NCBI RefSeq assembly: GCF_002158995.1
Contig: NZ_LOHF01000012.1
Location: 109,083 to 173,082, forward strand
Source: Pseudomonas caspiana
GTDB lineage: Bacteria > Pseudomonadota > Gammaproteobacteria > Pseudomonadales > Pseudomonadaceae
Length of the DNA: 64,000 bases
Direction of reading: 5' to 3'
Shown: in pieces, positions 30,088 to 39,392 of the stretch
Layout of the letters: each line of letters begins with the position of its first letter
How positions within the stretch are numbered: the first letter of the stretch is position 1
Notes under the pieces: generated by a model
Seen by the model: the letters and a program-made list of their open reading frames with translations, nothing else
The model's database searches: none
Told to the model about the DNA's origin: nothing
Made by a program: the position numbers and the translations under genes

Positions 30088-30219
30088 CGACGGGTCGCCA
30101 CTCGTCGCCAGGTCGACATAATCTGTCGCTTCATCGTCAGAAGCTGTCGCGCTACTGTAAATCACGCCATTTGAACGGTAGAATCACCGGTTTTCCGTAC
30201 AACCCGGTGGAGTAATGGC

Positions 30220-31437
30220 ATGGCGGACGTAAACAAGGTAGTTCTCGCGTATTCCGGTGGCCTGGATACTTCGGTAATCCTCAAGTGGCTGCAAGATACG
30301 TATAACTGCGAAGTGGTGACCTTTACCGCTGACCTGGGTCAGGGTGAAGAAGTCGAACCAGCACGCGCCAAGGCAAAAGCCATGGGCGTCAAAGAAATCT
30401 ACATCGATGACCTGCGCGAAGAATTCGTGCGTGATTTCGTGTTCCCGATGTTCCGCGCCAACACCGTTTACGAAGGCGAGTACCTGCTGGGTACATCTAT
30501 CGCTCGTCCGCTGATTGCCAAGCGTCTGATCGAAATCGCCAACGAAACCGGCGCTGATGCCATTTCCCACGGCGCTACCGGTAAAGGTAACGATCAGGTT
30601 CGCTTCGAACTGGGTGCCTACGCACTCAAGCCTGGTGTGAAAGTGATTGCCCCTTGGCGCGAATGGGACCTGCTGTCCCGTGAGAAGCTGATGGACTACG
30701 CCGAGAAGCACGCGATCCCGATCGAACGTCACGGCAAGAAGAAGTCCCCGTACTCCATGGATGCCAACTTGCTTCACATCTCCTATGAAGGCGGCGTGCT
30801 GGAAGACACCTGGACTGAGCACGAAGAAGATATGTGGCGTTGGACAGTCTCCCCCGAGAAGGCTCCAGACACCCCACAATATCTCGAGCTGACCTACCGC
30901 AATGGCGACATCGTGGCACTGGACGGCGTTGAGATGACGCCTGCCACTGTGTTGGCAACGCTGAACCGTATCGGTGGTGAGCACGGTATTGGCCGTCTGG
31001 ACATCGTTGAAAACCGTTACGTGGGCATGAAGTCCCGCGGCTGCTACGAGACGCCTGGCGGCACCATCATGCTGCGTGCTCACCGCGCCATTGAGTCGAT
31101 TACTCTGGACCGCGAAGTCGCTCACCTCAAGGATGAGTTGATGCCCAAGTACGCCAGCCTGATCTACACCGGTTACTGGTGGAGCCCTGAGCGTCTGATG
31201 CTGCAACAGATGATCGACGCATCGCAGGCTCATGTGAATGGTGTTGTGCGCTTGAAGCTTTATAAAGGCAACGTGATCGTGACCGGTCGCAAGTCCGATG
31301 AGTCGCTGTTCGATGCAAATATCGCGACCTTCGAAGAAGACGGCGGGGCTTACAACCAGGCTGATGCTGCGGGCTTCATCAAGCTCAACGCACTGCGCAT
31401 GCGGATTGCCGCAAACAAGGGCCGCAAACTGTTCTAA
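30220..31437 (+). CDS. argG: Argininosuccinate synthase
   Basis: The 405-residue enzyme joins citrulline and aspartate using ATP, the step after ArgF. The P-loop-like pyrophosphatase motif [15 protein letters not shown] opens the protein, and [13 protein letters not shown] and [15 protein letters not shown] are conserved. The GGAGTAATGGC context gives a ribosome binding site for the ATG at 30220; another ATG lies 6 bases before it in a different frame. The gene is monocistronic. Confidence 0.97.
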   Translation: MADVNKVVLAYSGGLDTSVILKWLQDTYNCEVVTFTADLGQGEEVEPARAKAKAMGVKEIYIDDLREEFVRDFVFPMFRANTVYEGEYLLGTSIARPLIAKRLIEIANETGADAISHGATGKGNDQVRFELGAYALKPGVKVIAPWREWDLLSREKLMDYAEKHAIPIERHGKKKSPYSMDANLLHISYEGGVLEDTWTEHEEDMWRWTVSPEKAPDTPQYLELTYRNGDIVALDGVEMTPATVLATLNRIGGEHGIGRLDIVENRYVGMKSRGCYETPGGTIMLRAHRAIESITLDREVAHLKDELMPKYASLIYTGYWWSPERLMLQQMIDASQAHVNGVVRLKLYKGNVIVTGRKSDESLFDANIATFEEDGGAYNQADAAGFIKLNALRMRIAANKGRKLF

Positions 31438-31456
31438 CGGCTGGTTCTGAAATGAA

Positions 31457-31483
31457 GATGCAGCACCTTTTCGGTGCTGCATC
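31457..31483 (+). other. Stem-loop behind argG
   Basis: A perfect 11-base stem (GATGCAGCACC / GGTGCTGCATC) with loop TTTTC lies 19 bases after the argG stop. No T-run follows, so it is a 3' stabilising hairpin or a Rho-assisted end rather than a classic intrinsic terminator. Confidence 0.6.
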
Positions 31484-31999
31484 CGGGATTAGGTGGTTCC
31501 GGCCTGCTTACCGCCTGCATTGCACTTGCATAGCGATCGTCTTCCAGACTCGGTTGATGACACTCTTATCCCTGCCGGGATTGATACACGTCCTTAATTC
31601 TTGAAACGATGGATCAGTCCTCCACGATATTCTGTGGCAACCTCAAAAGTTTCATGAGTTTCCTCGGGTTCGACCTCCTCGGTAAACCTGATCTAATTGT
31701 ATGAATTCAGCGCTTGTGGATCTCCAATAGGCTGCTGCGCACGTCACAATAGTCTCGCAGCTTTGATATCAGTGCCAAGTTATTGAGTGATAGCTACAGC
31801 GTCATAAGCTCCTGTAGGTCGCAATGCCGAGTTTTTTGGTTTGGGTATTAATTCAGTATTTGAGTAGTACTGTTTAATGCGTACAGATTTGCGTGGCCGA
31901 ATAGCGTGTGAGGTCCTTCACTCATCGTTGATCGAGCCGCTGCGAACATTAATATCATTCCGCTACGATGTTCAGATTCGCTTTCTTGCAGTCAGCAGT
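31484..31999. other. Gene-poor stretch after argG
   Basis: I see no convincing gene. A 32-codon open stretch on the minus strand (31594-31692) ends in a plausible peptide, EYRGGLIHRFKN and stop, but has no start codon and an in-frame stop just before it. It may be the tail of a decayed gene or chance. Confidence 0.5.
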
Positions 32000-32254
32000 C
32001 TAATTAGCCTGCTGGCTGGATTTAGACTGTTCGCTGGTAGGCTCCGTAGGGGGGTAAAGTACGCGGCTGTTAAAGTTGAGGGTCAGAAAGAATAATATGA
32101 CCAGTGTCGATGGGAATGCGATAAGAAACCATATATAGATCTGGCGATTTTCATCGTCGAGGTGAGGGAGCACCGTGGTCGCTGATGCTTCACACAGAGC
32201 CGCAAACATCGCGATGATGCTGATAGGGTTGATAAGGCGAGGTAATAATTTCAT
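32000..32254 (-). CDS. Small two-helix membrane protein, unknown
   Basis: This 84-residue protein has two hydrophobic segments (ISIIAMFAALCEASATTVL and IYIWFLIAFPSTLVILFFLTL), followed by NFNSRVLYPPTEPTS and a polar Ser/Gln tail. I recall similar small proteins ending in LNFN..VLY.P in accessory regions of other bacteria, without known function. The ATG at 32254 follows AAGGATGAC. Base composition is more AT-rich than that of neighbouring core genes. A ribosome binding site and clean membrane topology argue that it is real. Confidence 0.6.
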   Translation of the reverse strand: MKLLPRLINPISIIAMFAALCEASATTVLPHLDDENRQIYIWFLIAFPSTLVILFFLTLNFNSRVLYPPTEPTSEQSKSSQQAN

Positions 32255-32386
32255 GTCATCCTTCTGCAAATAGATTGTGGTGTTATAGGGTTAATTAAAA
32301 AAACAGGGTGGGCATAATCTGTTTATATTGACCTCCCGAGAAAGCAGCCAAGAGCTAACTGGTCTGGTTGGCTGTAATGTTGCTCA

Positions 32387-32914
32387 TCATGACGAAGGTT
32401 CGTTTTCGTCCGTCTTGAATTCGAATCGATAGGCTTTTCCTATATTCCATACTTGTCGCACGTTCAAGTCCAGTATCTTGGCGATTTCGGGCGCTGTATA
32501 TCCCAGGCTGGAGTAATGCATGGCATGCCCTGCAACGACATCGTCTACATCGGACGTGCCAGAGCGATGTCTATTGATCACTTCATTTATCGGGCGACTG
32601 AACATGATTTTTACGCCATGTTCAACGGCGAGTTGCTTGATCTCTTTTTTGTTCATTCGTAAAGAATATTGCAGCGCGCTAATGCCTGCGCCTTTTGCCA
32701 CCAATGCCTTCAGCAGCTCTACCTTTTCGGTATTTCCAGTCATCAGGTGTTCATCATTTGATCTTGCATTGTCTGTATTCAGCGATGATGTTTCCTGTTC
32801 ATCTCCCGAGACCACTTTAATAATGCCGCCCTGGGCAACGAACTGTTCAACGGCTGCCGCCAGATCCAGACTGTCTGCCTCTTGAGGACGAGCGCCAGAA
32901 TTTTTATTGTTCAT
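32387..32914 (-). CDS. Putative helix-turn-helix DNA-binding protein
   Basis: The 175-residue protein has an N-terminal segment LDLAAAVEQFVAQGGIIKVV, a central charged linker, and two helical units: ISALQYSLRMNKKEIKQLAVEHG and LGYTAPEIAKILDLNVRQVWNI. The last one looks like a helix-turn-helix, so I infer a transcriptional regulator. I know of no named family. It is AT-rich relative to core genes and sits alone. The start at 32914 (MNNKNSG) follows AAAGGGATATATC; the frame could begin at 32953. The small membrane protein lies downstream on the same strand, 132 bases away. Confidence 0.6.
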   Translation of the reverse strand: MNNKNSGARPQEADSLDLAAAVEQFVAQGGIIKVVSGDEQETSSLNTDNARSNDEHLMTGNTEKVELLKALVAKGAGISALQYSLRMNKKEIKQLAVEHGVKIMFSRPINEVINRHRSGTSDVDDVVAGHAMHYSSLGYTAPEIAKILDLNVRQVWNIGKAYRFEFKTDENEPSS

Positions 32915-34168
32915 GATATATCCCTTTCCGAACATGGTTGTACACATGGCCAATTCAAGGAGAATCGCCGAGCTCGTGTGGGCGCGTTCAGCGAGAGGCT
33001 GGGTTGATCGGTCATGTCATGCTGCCCGAATCCTTTCGGCTCTCTACTGGAGGAGAGTCCATATAAAGCAACACTGTTTTAAGTGGGTCAAAGTGGCATC
33101 ACTTGTTATGTAATTCTCATGTAATCCTGCGTATCTTTTTGAGTATAGAGTGGGATTTCTTGAAAAAGTAACGACTGGTAATAAAATTTGCAAGTAAAAA
33201 AATGTTGGTTACATGGATTGTTTTGTCGATCAACAACTTTTCTTACATGAATTTTTTTTGCGTCTGTTAGTGTTGTAGTACATTTCCTGTTTGCCGGCGG
33301 AAGCATGGATTTGTGCAGGAATATAGTATTAGCTTTTGGCGGGGTATCTTTTTGCGTGTAGCCGACTTAGACATCTCGAGCCTTGACGGCGCTTCTCTTA
33401 ATGCCCTTGCAGGTTTTTGAGTTTTAAAGTTATGTAGTACATACATACCGCAAAAATTTTTAAATCCTTATTTGTGTTTGCTGTGTAGTATAGGAATCTT
33501 CCGAAACCCAGGTAGGATTTTTCGCAAAATATATATATTTGCAAAATAGACGTCGCAAAGTGTGTAGTTTTTAAACGTCGTGGGATAGGTGTCGAAAATG
33601 CTCAGTGGGTACAAGACCTAGCGTTTAAATCCACGCCGCGCTGAAATGTTGCGTGCTGCGGTGTCTCGACTTCAGGTGCTGGTGTAACGGAGATGTAACA
33701 GCGTATTTTGTTTCGTGGAGCGCACTATTAATGCCCCACTACACTGGGTATTCAAGCCGCCAGTATTGTCCGGATGATGGCTAGAGGCTATGCACTCCCG
33801 TCCACCAGTCTCTAATTCGGGCTCCACTATCTTCGTTCAGGGTTAACTAAATCGCTGTAGCGTCTATTTATTAGTCCAAAGAGGTATTTGAAAAATGCTT
33901 GACCCGATCATAATAATTCAATCGATTGATTCGCTCTGTTTCTGCTCGCTTCCGAAAAGGTCAATTAATTTGTCGCTTTCCGAGTGGATGCTCTTGTGAT
34001 GGCCTGCACTGTCGCGTCATTTAGACTGAATTTTGTAGGAATATTCTGCTGTAGATGTGGGATTGGTCTTTGGCTGTCTGTCCTAAGGGGGGGGCGCCAT
34101 GCAAAGCACTAAACGACTAGGCTATTGTGCTTGCTCTGAAACTTCGAATAGCGAAAATTGGACTGCCC
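32915..34168. other. AT-rich intergenic stretch of about 1.25 kb
   Basis: No gene of confident coding quality is visible. From about 33100 to 33600 the sequence is strikingly AT-rich and contains the near-perfect palindrome GCAAAATATATATATTTGC (33524-33542). Such DNA is what MvaT-type silencers bind in Pseudomonas. The stretch from 33600 to 34168 may hold the promoter region of the response regulator. I found no tRNA or known small RNA. Confidence 0.6.
33895..33999 (+). CDS. Possible 34-codon small ORF
   Basis: The ATG at 33895 follows AAAGAGG by 10 bases and opens MLDPIIIIQSIDSL, continuing to a TGA at 33997. The peptide would have a hydrophobic front and a polar tail. Only the ribosome binding site supports it; it could easily be chance. 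Confidence 0.2.
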   Translation: MLDPIIIIQSIDSLCFCSLPKRSINLSLSEWMLL

Positions 34169-34795
34169 ATGAATAAAGTGCTGATCGTGGACGATCATCC
34201 CGTCATTCGCCTTGCCGTACGCATGTTAATGGAGCGCCATGGCTATGAGGTCATTGCGGAGACGGATAATGGAGTGGATGCCCTGCAACTGGCTCGTGAG
34301 CATTTGCCCGATATCGTAATTCTCGACATAGGCATCCCAAAGCTGGACGGCTTGGAGGTCATCGCTCGTTTGTCTGCCATGACTCTGCCGTTCAAAGAGC
34401 TGATTCTCACCTCTCAGGCACCCGGTCATTTTTCCATGCGCTGCATGCAAGCCGGGGCAGCGGGTTATGTTTGCAAGCAGCAGGATCTTACTGAACTGTT
34501 GAGTGCGATCAAGGCGGTCTTGTCTGGCTACAGCTATTTTCCCAATCAGGCGCTGCACACCGTGCGGTCGAGCATGGGTAATGCCAGCGAAGCGGATATG
34601 GTCGATCGTCTCTCAGGGCGTGAAATGATGGTGTTGCAACAGTTGGCCCGAGGCAAAACCAATAAGGAAATTGCAGATGGAATGTTTCTGAGTAACAAGA
34701 CAGTCAGTACCTACAAGACTCGTCTGCTGCTAAAGCTCAACGCTCATTCACTGGTCGACCTTATAGAGCTGGCTCAGCGTAATGGTCTCGTGTAA
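34169..34795 (+). CDS. Orphan LuxR-type response regulator, BvgA/RocA1-like
   Basis: The 208-residue NarL/FixJ-type regulator has a receiver domain with acidic pocket VDDHP, phosphoacceptor Asp53 (VILDIG), the Thr/Ser switch in LILTSQ and Lys in YVCKQQ. The C-terminal LuxR helix-turn-helix reads LARGKTNKEIADGMFLSNKTVSTYKTRL. It resembles BvgA/EvgA/RocA1 regulators, which usually pair with hybrid kinases, but no kinase is adjacent. A regulator in this place between argG and nth also occurs in other pseudomonads as I recall. The start at 34169 was chosen because it opens the receiver domain (MNKVLIVDD). Confidence 0.88.
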   Translation: MNKVLIVDDHPVIRLAVRMLMERHGYEVIAETDNGVDALQLAREHLPDIVILDIGIPKLDGLEVIARLSAMTLPFKELILTSQAPGHFSMRCMQAGAAGYVCKQQDLTELLSAIKAVLSGYSYFPNQALHTVRSSMGNASEADMVDRLSGREMMVLQQLARGKTNKEIADGMFLSNKTVSTYKTRLLLKLNAHSLVDLIELAQRNGLV

Positions 34796-34854
34796 GGGCG
34801 TACCGATAAGGACTTTGAAGCGTTGGATTGTGTGTCTATCCAGCGCTTTTCGCT

Positions 34855-34882
34855 AAAGCCTCTCGCCCATGAGAGGCTTTGT
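34855..34882. terminator. Convergent terminator after the response regulator
   Basis: A 10-base stem (AAAGCCTCTC / GAGAGGCTTT) has a 6-base loop. Because the arms begin with AAA and end in TTT, it can serve both the regulator gene (+) and the small gene ending at 34915 (-). Confidence 0.75.
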
Positions 34883-34914
34883 GTCATGAGGAACGACGCG
34901 AAGGTGAGGGCGGT

Positions 34915-35097
34915 TCAAAGATCGTAGTCGTAATCAGCCAATTGCCTTTGCAGGCGTCTTTCATCCAGCAGATTGTCGATGGTCCGCCGTTTGCTGAGAT
35001 TGGTTTTGGCGGGCTCGACAGGTGCGGGCTCCGCGTCATCTGATTCAACTGCAGTGAAATCGTCGTCTACGTCCAATTGCTCTTTGTCGCTGCTCAT
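34915..35097 (-). CDS. Small acidic protein, PA3496-like
   Basis: The 60-residue protein has a highly acidic N-terminal half (LDVDDDFTAVESDDAEPAPVE) and a basic C-terminal helix RRTIDNLLDERRLQRQLADYDYDL. This tail and the position next to nth match the P. aeruginosa PA3496 family, described as a putative envelope or regulatory protein. It has no signal peptide or membrane segment. The start at 35097 (MSSDKEQ) was chosen; function is unproven. Confidence 0.78.
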   Translation of the reverse strand: MSSDKEQLDVDDDFTAVESDDAEPAPVEPAKTNLSKRRTIDNLLDERRLQRQLADYDYDL

Positions 35098-35203
35098 AAA
35101 GTTGACTCCAGACTTAGGCTGTCGTTGGCGCACCTTATAGCGAGTATCTGCGAGCGGGTAAAAAAGATTTTTTCAATCGATCGGTCGTTTAAGTCTCTAT
35201 CGC

Positions 35204-35842
35204 TCAATCGTCCGAGGTTTTGTGTTTGTAATCACACAAATCTTCGATCCTGCAACTGCCGCAGCGCGGCTTGCGAGCCTGGCAAACATAGCGGCCGAGC
35301 AGAATCAGCCAGTGATGGGCATCCAGTAAGTAATCCTTTGGCACAAACTTCATCAGCTGTTTTTCCACTTCGACTACGTTTTTGCCTGGAGCGATACCGG
35401 TGCGATTGCTGACGCGGAAAATATGGGTGTCCACCGCCATTGCTATCTGACGAAAGGCGGTATTGAGCACTACATTGGCGGTCTTGCGGCCAACGCCGGG
35501 CAAAGCCTCAAGTGCTTCGCGCGTTTGCGGCACTTCTCCGCCGTGTAACTCCATCAGCATCCGGCAGGTTTCTATAACGTTTTTGGCTTTGCTGTTGTAC
35601 AGGCCGATGGTTTTTATGTACTCGGACAAACCTTCCACACCGAGCTCGTAGATCGCCTTTGGAGTATTGGCGACAGGATAAAGCCGCGCAGTTGCCTTGT
35701 TGACGCTGACATCGGTCGCCTGCGCTGAAAGGATCACGGAGATGAGCAGTTCAAAGGGGGTGGTGTAGGCCAACTCGGTTTTTGGGTCCGGGTTGTCTTC
35801 GTGAAGGCGGCGAAAGATTTCCTGGCGTTTTGCAGCATTCAT
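35204..35842 (-). CDS. nth: Endonuclease III
   Basis: The 212-residue base-excision glycosylase/AP lyase acts on oxidised pyrimidines. The helix-hairpin-helix [17 protein letters not shown] carries the catalytic lysine, and [11 protein letters not shown] carries the catalytic aspartate. The C-terminal [4Fe-4S] motif C-X6-C-X2-C-X5-C ([17 protein letters not shown]) is complete. Its ATG overlaps the rsxB stop by four bases, so both are made from one message. Confidence 0.97.
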   Translation of the reverse strand: MNAAKRQEIFRRLHEDNPDPKTELAYTTPFELLISVILSAQATDVSVNKATARLYPVANTPKAIYELGVEGLSEYIKTIGLYNSKAKNVIETCRMLMELHGGEVPQTREALEALPGVGRKTANVVLNTAFRQIAMAVDTHIFRVSNRTGIAPGKNVVEVEKQLMKFVPKDYLLDAHHWLILLGRYVCQARKPRCGSCRIEDLCDYKHKTSDD

Positions 35843-36894
35843 GAACCGAGATTTTCCTTGGGGGCGATGGCTTGCAGGTTGGCCGACAGACTCCGCTCTG
35901 CGGCCTCAAGCGCCTGTTCGGCATGTTGAAGCTCAGTCGTCAGGCTCGCGATCTGCTCTGAAGAGGCCTCACTCGTTTGTGCTTTTTTCAATGCGGCGCG
36001 GGCCATAGCCAGTTGGATTTTTGCACGTTTGACGCCGCTGTTGTCCACCCGCGGCATCGTTATCGTGATTGGGCCGGGTTGCGCGGATTGAAGGCTGTTA
36101 AGGGCTTGTTCGGCCGTTTCGTATTCTTGCTGCAATTGAACCAGACGTGCTGCCTGTTCAGCGATGGGAGGGTGACCGAACGCTTTCAGGGATTTATTAA
36201 GCTGGGCTCTGCTCATTGCTACGTCGATGCGGGCCTTTTTCAATGCTTCGTCATCGACGGCAGAGCTGTGCGCACTTGAGCGCTCCACTGTTGATTGTGT
36301 GGGTGAGCGAGGGGCTTCAGGCGCTGCTGTGGCCCTTTGCGCTCGGGCGAGGCGTTCGGTGTGTCGACGCTCCTCTTCGCTACGAAGCCGAGCGTTGCGG
36401 GACTCGAAGCGATGTCTCGCCTGGTTGCGCTTTCGGCTGCGATCCTGCTGCTGCTGCGCAGTGAAAGCGAGCCCGCTGACGATTGGGGTTACGGCAGGGG
36501 GCAACGGCAGCAGGTCAATGCAGTCCACCGGGCAGGGCGCTACACACAGGTCACAACCAGTGCATTCATCGACGATGACGGTATGCATGAATTTCGCCGC
36601 GCCGACGATGGCGTCGACCGGACAAGCCTGAATGCACTTGGTGCAACCGATACATTCAGCCTCACGAATAAACGCGACTTGTGCCGGCGCGCAACCCCGC
36701 TCCGGATCAACGTCCAAGGCTGGCACGCCGAGCAAACGCGACAGAGCTGCAACGGTCTCGGTGCCGCCCGGTGGGCATTTATTGATTGCCTCGCCCTCGG
36801 CGATTCCCTCTGCATAGGGCTTGCAGCCAGGATGTCCGCATTTTCCGCATTGGGTCTGGGGGAGCAGGGCGTCGATGCTTTGGATGAGGTTCAT
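35839..36894 (-). CDS. rsxB: Solitary RsxB/RnfB-like iron-sulfur protein with repeat tail
   Basis: The 351-residue protein starts directly with the RnfB [4Fe-4S] domain ([21 protein letters not shown], later KCPPGG), then two ferredoxin clusters ([24 protein letters not shown]). The N-terminal membrane helix of standard RnfB is missing. After a basic linker it carries two related helical units, [20 protein letters not shown] and [19 protein letters not shown], each followed by a coiled-coil segment. These resemble the repeats at the end of RnfC. Standard RsxB is only about 190 residues. No rsxA, C, D, G or E is nearby. It is translationally coupled to nth. Confidence 0.88.
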   Translation of the reverse strand: MNLIQSIDALLPQTQCGKCGHPGCKPYAEGIAEGEAINKCPPGGTETVAALSRLLGVPALDVDPERGCAPAQVAFIREAECIGCTKCIQACPVDAIVGAAKFMHTVIVDECTGCDLCVAPCPVDCIDLLPLPPAVTPIVSGLAFTAQQQQDRSRKRNQARHRFESRNARLRSEEERRHTERLARAQRATAAPEAPRSPTQSTVERSSAHSSAVDDEALKKARIDVAMSRAQLNKSLKAFGHPPIAEQAARLVQLQQEYETAEQALNSLQSAQPGPITITMPRVDNSGVKRAKIQLAMARAALKKAQTSEASSEQIASLTTELQHAEQALEAAERSLSANLQAIAPKENLGS

Positions 36895-36981
36895 GGTTTT
36901 GCCGAATAGGCGAACGGGCAGTGAGCAATGAAATAGGTAAACACTCTCCAGCGAGAGTTCAGCTTCTGCAAACAGCACAAA

Positions 36982-37012
36982 CCCGATAACAGCGGTTCAG
37001 GCTGTTATCGGG
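36982..37012 (-). terminator. Hairpin behind metG
   Basis: A perfect 12-base stem (CCCGATAACAGC / GCTGTTATCGGG) lies 14 bases after the metG stop. The following minus-strand bases TTTGTGCTGTTT are only moderately U-rich, so termination before rsxB may be partial. Confidence 0.65.
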
Positions 37013-37025
37013 CATGTCTCAAGCC

Positions 37026-39074
37026 TTACTTGATGCGCTGGCCTGGTTTGGCGCCGCTATCAGGGCTAAGCAGATAGATTTCTTCACCGCCGGGGCCGGC
37101 AGCCATCACCATACCTTCCGATATGCCGAAGCGCATTTTTCGCGGTTTCAGGTTGGCGATCATCATCGTCAAACGACCTTCCAGCTCGGACGGATTCGGG
37201 TAGGCACTTTTGATGCCTGAGAATACGTTGCGCTGCTCATCACCGATATCCAGGGTCAGACGCAGCAATTTATCTGCGCCTTCAACATGTTCGGCTTTGA
37301 GGATCAGCGCGACTCGTAGATCCACGGCTGCAAACGTATCGAAATCGATCTCTGCGGACAAAGGATCCTTGGCGAGCTCGCCATTACCCTCGGGCGCGGC
37401 GCCGGTATCAGTGGTGCTGGCCGTCAGGTCTTCTTTCGAAGCTGCAGTCATCGCTTCAACCTTCGCCGGGTCGATGCGGTTCATCAGTGCCTGGAACGGG
37501 TTGAGCTGGTGATTGCTCAGCAGCGTCTTGTGGTCATCCCAGGTCAGTGGCGCAACGTTGAGGAATTTCTCGGCGTCGGCAGCCAGCAACGGCAATACCG
37601 GCTTGAGGAAAATCACCAGTTGTCGGAACAGGTTGATGCCCAGCGCGCAAACCGCTTGTACTTCATCCTGTTTGCCTTCTTGTTTAGCCAGCGACCAAGG
37701 GGCCTTGTCGGCGATGTAGGCGTTGGCGCGATCCGCCAGCCCCATGATTTCGCGCATGGCTCGGGCGAAATCACGTGCTTCGTAGGCTTCTGCAATGCCA
37801 GGTGCGGCAGCGAGGAATGCGTCCGTCAGTTCCGGAGCAGCATTTTCTGCCACCATGACGCCGCCATTGCCCTTGTGGATAAAGCCCGCGCAACGGCTGG
37901 CAATATTGACGACTTTGCCAATCAGGTCGGAGTTGACCTTCTGCACGAAGTCATCGAGGTTCAGGTCCAGGTCATCGACGCCTTTACCGAGCTTGGCTGC
38001 GTAGTAATAACGCAGGTACTCCGGCGACAACTGATCCAGGTATGTACGGGCCTTGATGAACGTGCCGCGCGATTTCGACATCTTCTGGCCGTTGACGGTC
38101 AGGTAGCCGTGTACGTTGATGCCGGTTGGCTTGCGCAGGCCGGCACCTTCGAGCATTGCTGGCCAGAACAGGGCGTGGAAATTGACGATGTCTTTGCCGA
38201 TGAAGTGATACAGCTCGGTCGTCGAATCCTTGGCCCAGAACGCATCGAAGTCCAGATCCGGGCGGCGTGCGCACAGGTTCTTGAAGCTGGCCATGTAGCC
38301 GACAGGAGCGTCCAGCCAAACATAGAAGTACTTGCCCGGTTCGTCCGGGATTTCGAAACCGAAATACGGCGCGTCACGGGAGATGTCCCACTGTTGCAAG
38401 CCGGAATCCAGCCATTCGGCGATTTTGTTTGCTACGGCATCCTGCAGGGTGCCGCTGCGCGTCCAGCTTTTGAGCATGGCGTCAAAGGCTGGCAGGTCGA
38501 AGAAGAAATGCTTCGAGTCTTTCAGGACTGGCGTGGCGCCGGAAATCGCCGATTTCGGGTCCTTCAGATCGGTGGGGGCGTAAGTCGCACCGCACTTTTC
38601 GCAGTTATCGCCGTACTGATCCTCAGTGCCGCATTTCGGGCAGGTGCCCTTGATGAAGCGGTCGGCCAGGAACATTTTCTTTTCCGGGTCGAAGTACTGG
38701 GTAATCGAGCGGGTGGCGATATGCCCGGCATCGCGCAGGCGGGTGTAGATCATGCTCGACAGCTCGCGGTTTTCATCCGAGTGCGTCGAGTGGAAATTAT
38801 CGAAGTCCACCAAGAAGTCACTGAAGTCGGCGCTGTGTTCAGCCTTGACGTTGTCGATCAGTTGTTCCGGAGTGATGCCTTCCTTTTCTGCGCGCAGCAT
38901 GATTGCCGAGCCGTGAGCGTCGTCCGCGCAGACATAAATGCATTGGTTGCCGCGGTGCTTCTGGAAGCGCACCCACATATCGGTCTGGATGTACTCAAGC
39001 ATATGGCCAAGATGGATCGAACCATTGGCATAGGGCAGGGCGCTGGTAACGAGGATCTTGCGTGGCTCGGACAT
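37026..39074 (-). CDS. metG: Methionyl-tRNA synthetase
   Basis: The 682-residue class I synthetase has the HIGH-type motif in [10 protein letters not shown], the zinc knuckle [17 protein letters not shown], the KMSKS loop [10 protein letters not shown], an anticodon-binding helical domain and a C-terminal tRNA-binding OB-fold (from about residue 575: [21 protein letters not shown]). This is the full dimeric bacterial form. It is divergent from apbC, as in other gamma-proteobacteria. Confidence 0.97.
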   Translation of the reverse strand: MSEPRKILVTSALPYANGSIHLGHMLEYIQTDMWVRFQKHRGNQCIYVCADDAHGSAIMLRAEKEGITPEQLIDNVKAEHSADFSDFLVDFDNFHSTHSDENRELSSMIYTRLRDAGHIATRSITQYFDPEKKMFLADRFIKGTCPKCGTEDQYGDNCEKCGATYAPTDLKDPKSAISGATPVLKDSKHFFFDLPAFDAMLKSWTRSGTLQDAVANKIAEWLDSGLQQWDISRDAPYFGFEIPDEPGKYFYVWLDAPVGYMASFKNLCARRPDLDFDAFWAKDSTTELYHFIGKDIVNFHALFWPAMLEGAGLRKPTGINVHGYLTVNGQKMSKSRGTFIKARTYLDQLSPEYLRYYYAAKLGKGVDDLDLNLDDFVQKVNSDLIGKVVNIASRCAGFIHKGNGGVMVAENAAPELTDAFLAAAPGIAEAYEARDFARAMREIMGLADRANAYIADKAPWSLAKQEGKQDEVQAVCALGINLFRQLVIFLKPVLPLLAADAEKFLNVAPLTWDDHKTLLSNHQLNPFQALMNRIDPAKVEAMTAASKEDLTASTTDTGAAPEGNGELAKDPLSAEIDFDTFAAVDLRVALILKAEHVEGADKLLRLTLDIGDEQRNVFSGIKSAYPNPSELEGRLTMMIANLKPRKMRFGISEGMVMAAGPGGEEIYLLSPDSGAKPGQRIK

Positions 39075-39187
39075 GGGGCTCGGCTACTTGAAGTGAAACG
39101 GAGGTCGGCCACTATAAAGGTCTGAGGGATTTTTTTCACCCCGTGCTGACTGTAGGAATGTGCGTGCCTAATCGTTGAGCATTGACT

Positions 39188-39274
39188 GTAGGAGCGCGCT
39201 TGCCCGCGATTGCGGTAGTTCATTCAAAAAATTATCGCCGGGTCTGACGCTATCGCGGGCAAGCGCGCTCCTAC
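39188..39274. repeat. REP doublet, GCGCGCTTGCCCGCGAT class
   Basis: Perfect 23-base inverted arms start GTAGGAGCGCGCTTGCCCGC and are separated by about 41 bases. It sits between the divergent metG and apbC, where it may interfere with their promoters. The class recurs at 61114. Confidence 0.88.
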
Positions 39275-39392
39275 GGGGCCTGTGATTGTTGCGCGACGGT
39301 AAATGCCTTGATTCCAGCGAAACCATGCCTCGAGGTGACAGAAGGGGTAGGATAGCCGCCTGTTTTAGTCAGTCTTTATTCGGGAGTAGCCC

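Noticed and set aside
30184..31482. Open frame of 432 codons opposite argG
   Set aside because: It is a shadow of argG, covering it from end to end with no ribosome binding site or recognisable motifs.
31877..32095. 72-codon plus-strand frame in the accessory stretch
   Set aside because: It overlaps the better supported minus-strand membrane protein gene and has no convincing ribosome binding site or protein-like composition.
33781..33830. Segment with TTCGGGCTCCA reminiscent of a tRNA 3' end
   Set aside because: No acceptor stem, anticodon arm or full cloverleaf can be drawn around it.
37509..39125. Long open frame of 538 codons opposite metG
   Set aside because: It runs entirely antisense to metG, whose motifs and length are complete. 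Long antisense frames are expected in GC-rich genes with strong third-position bias.
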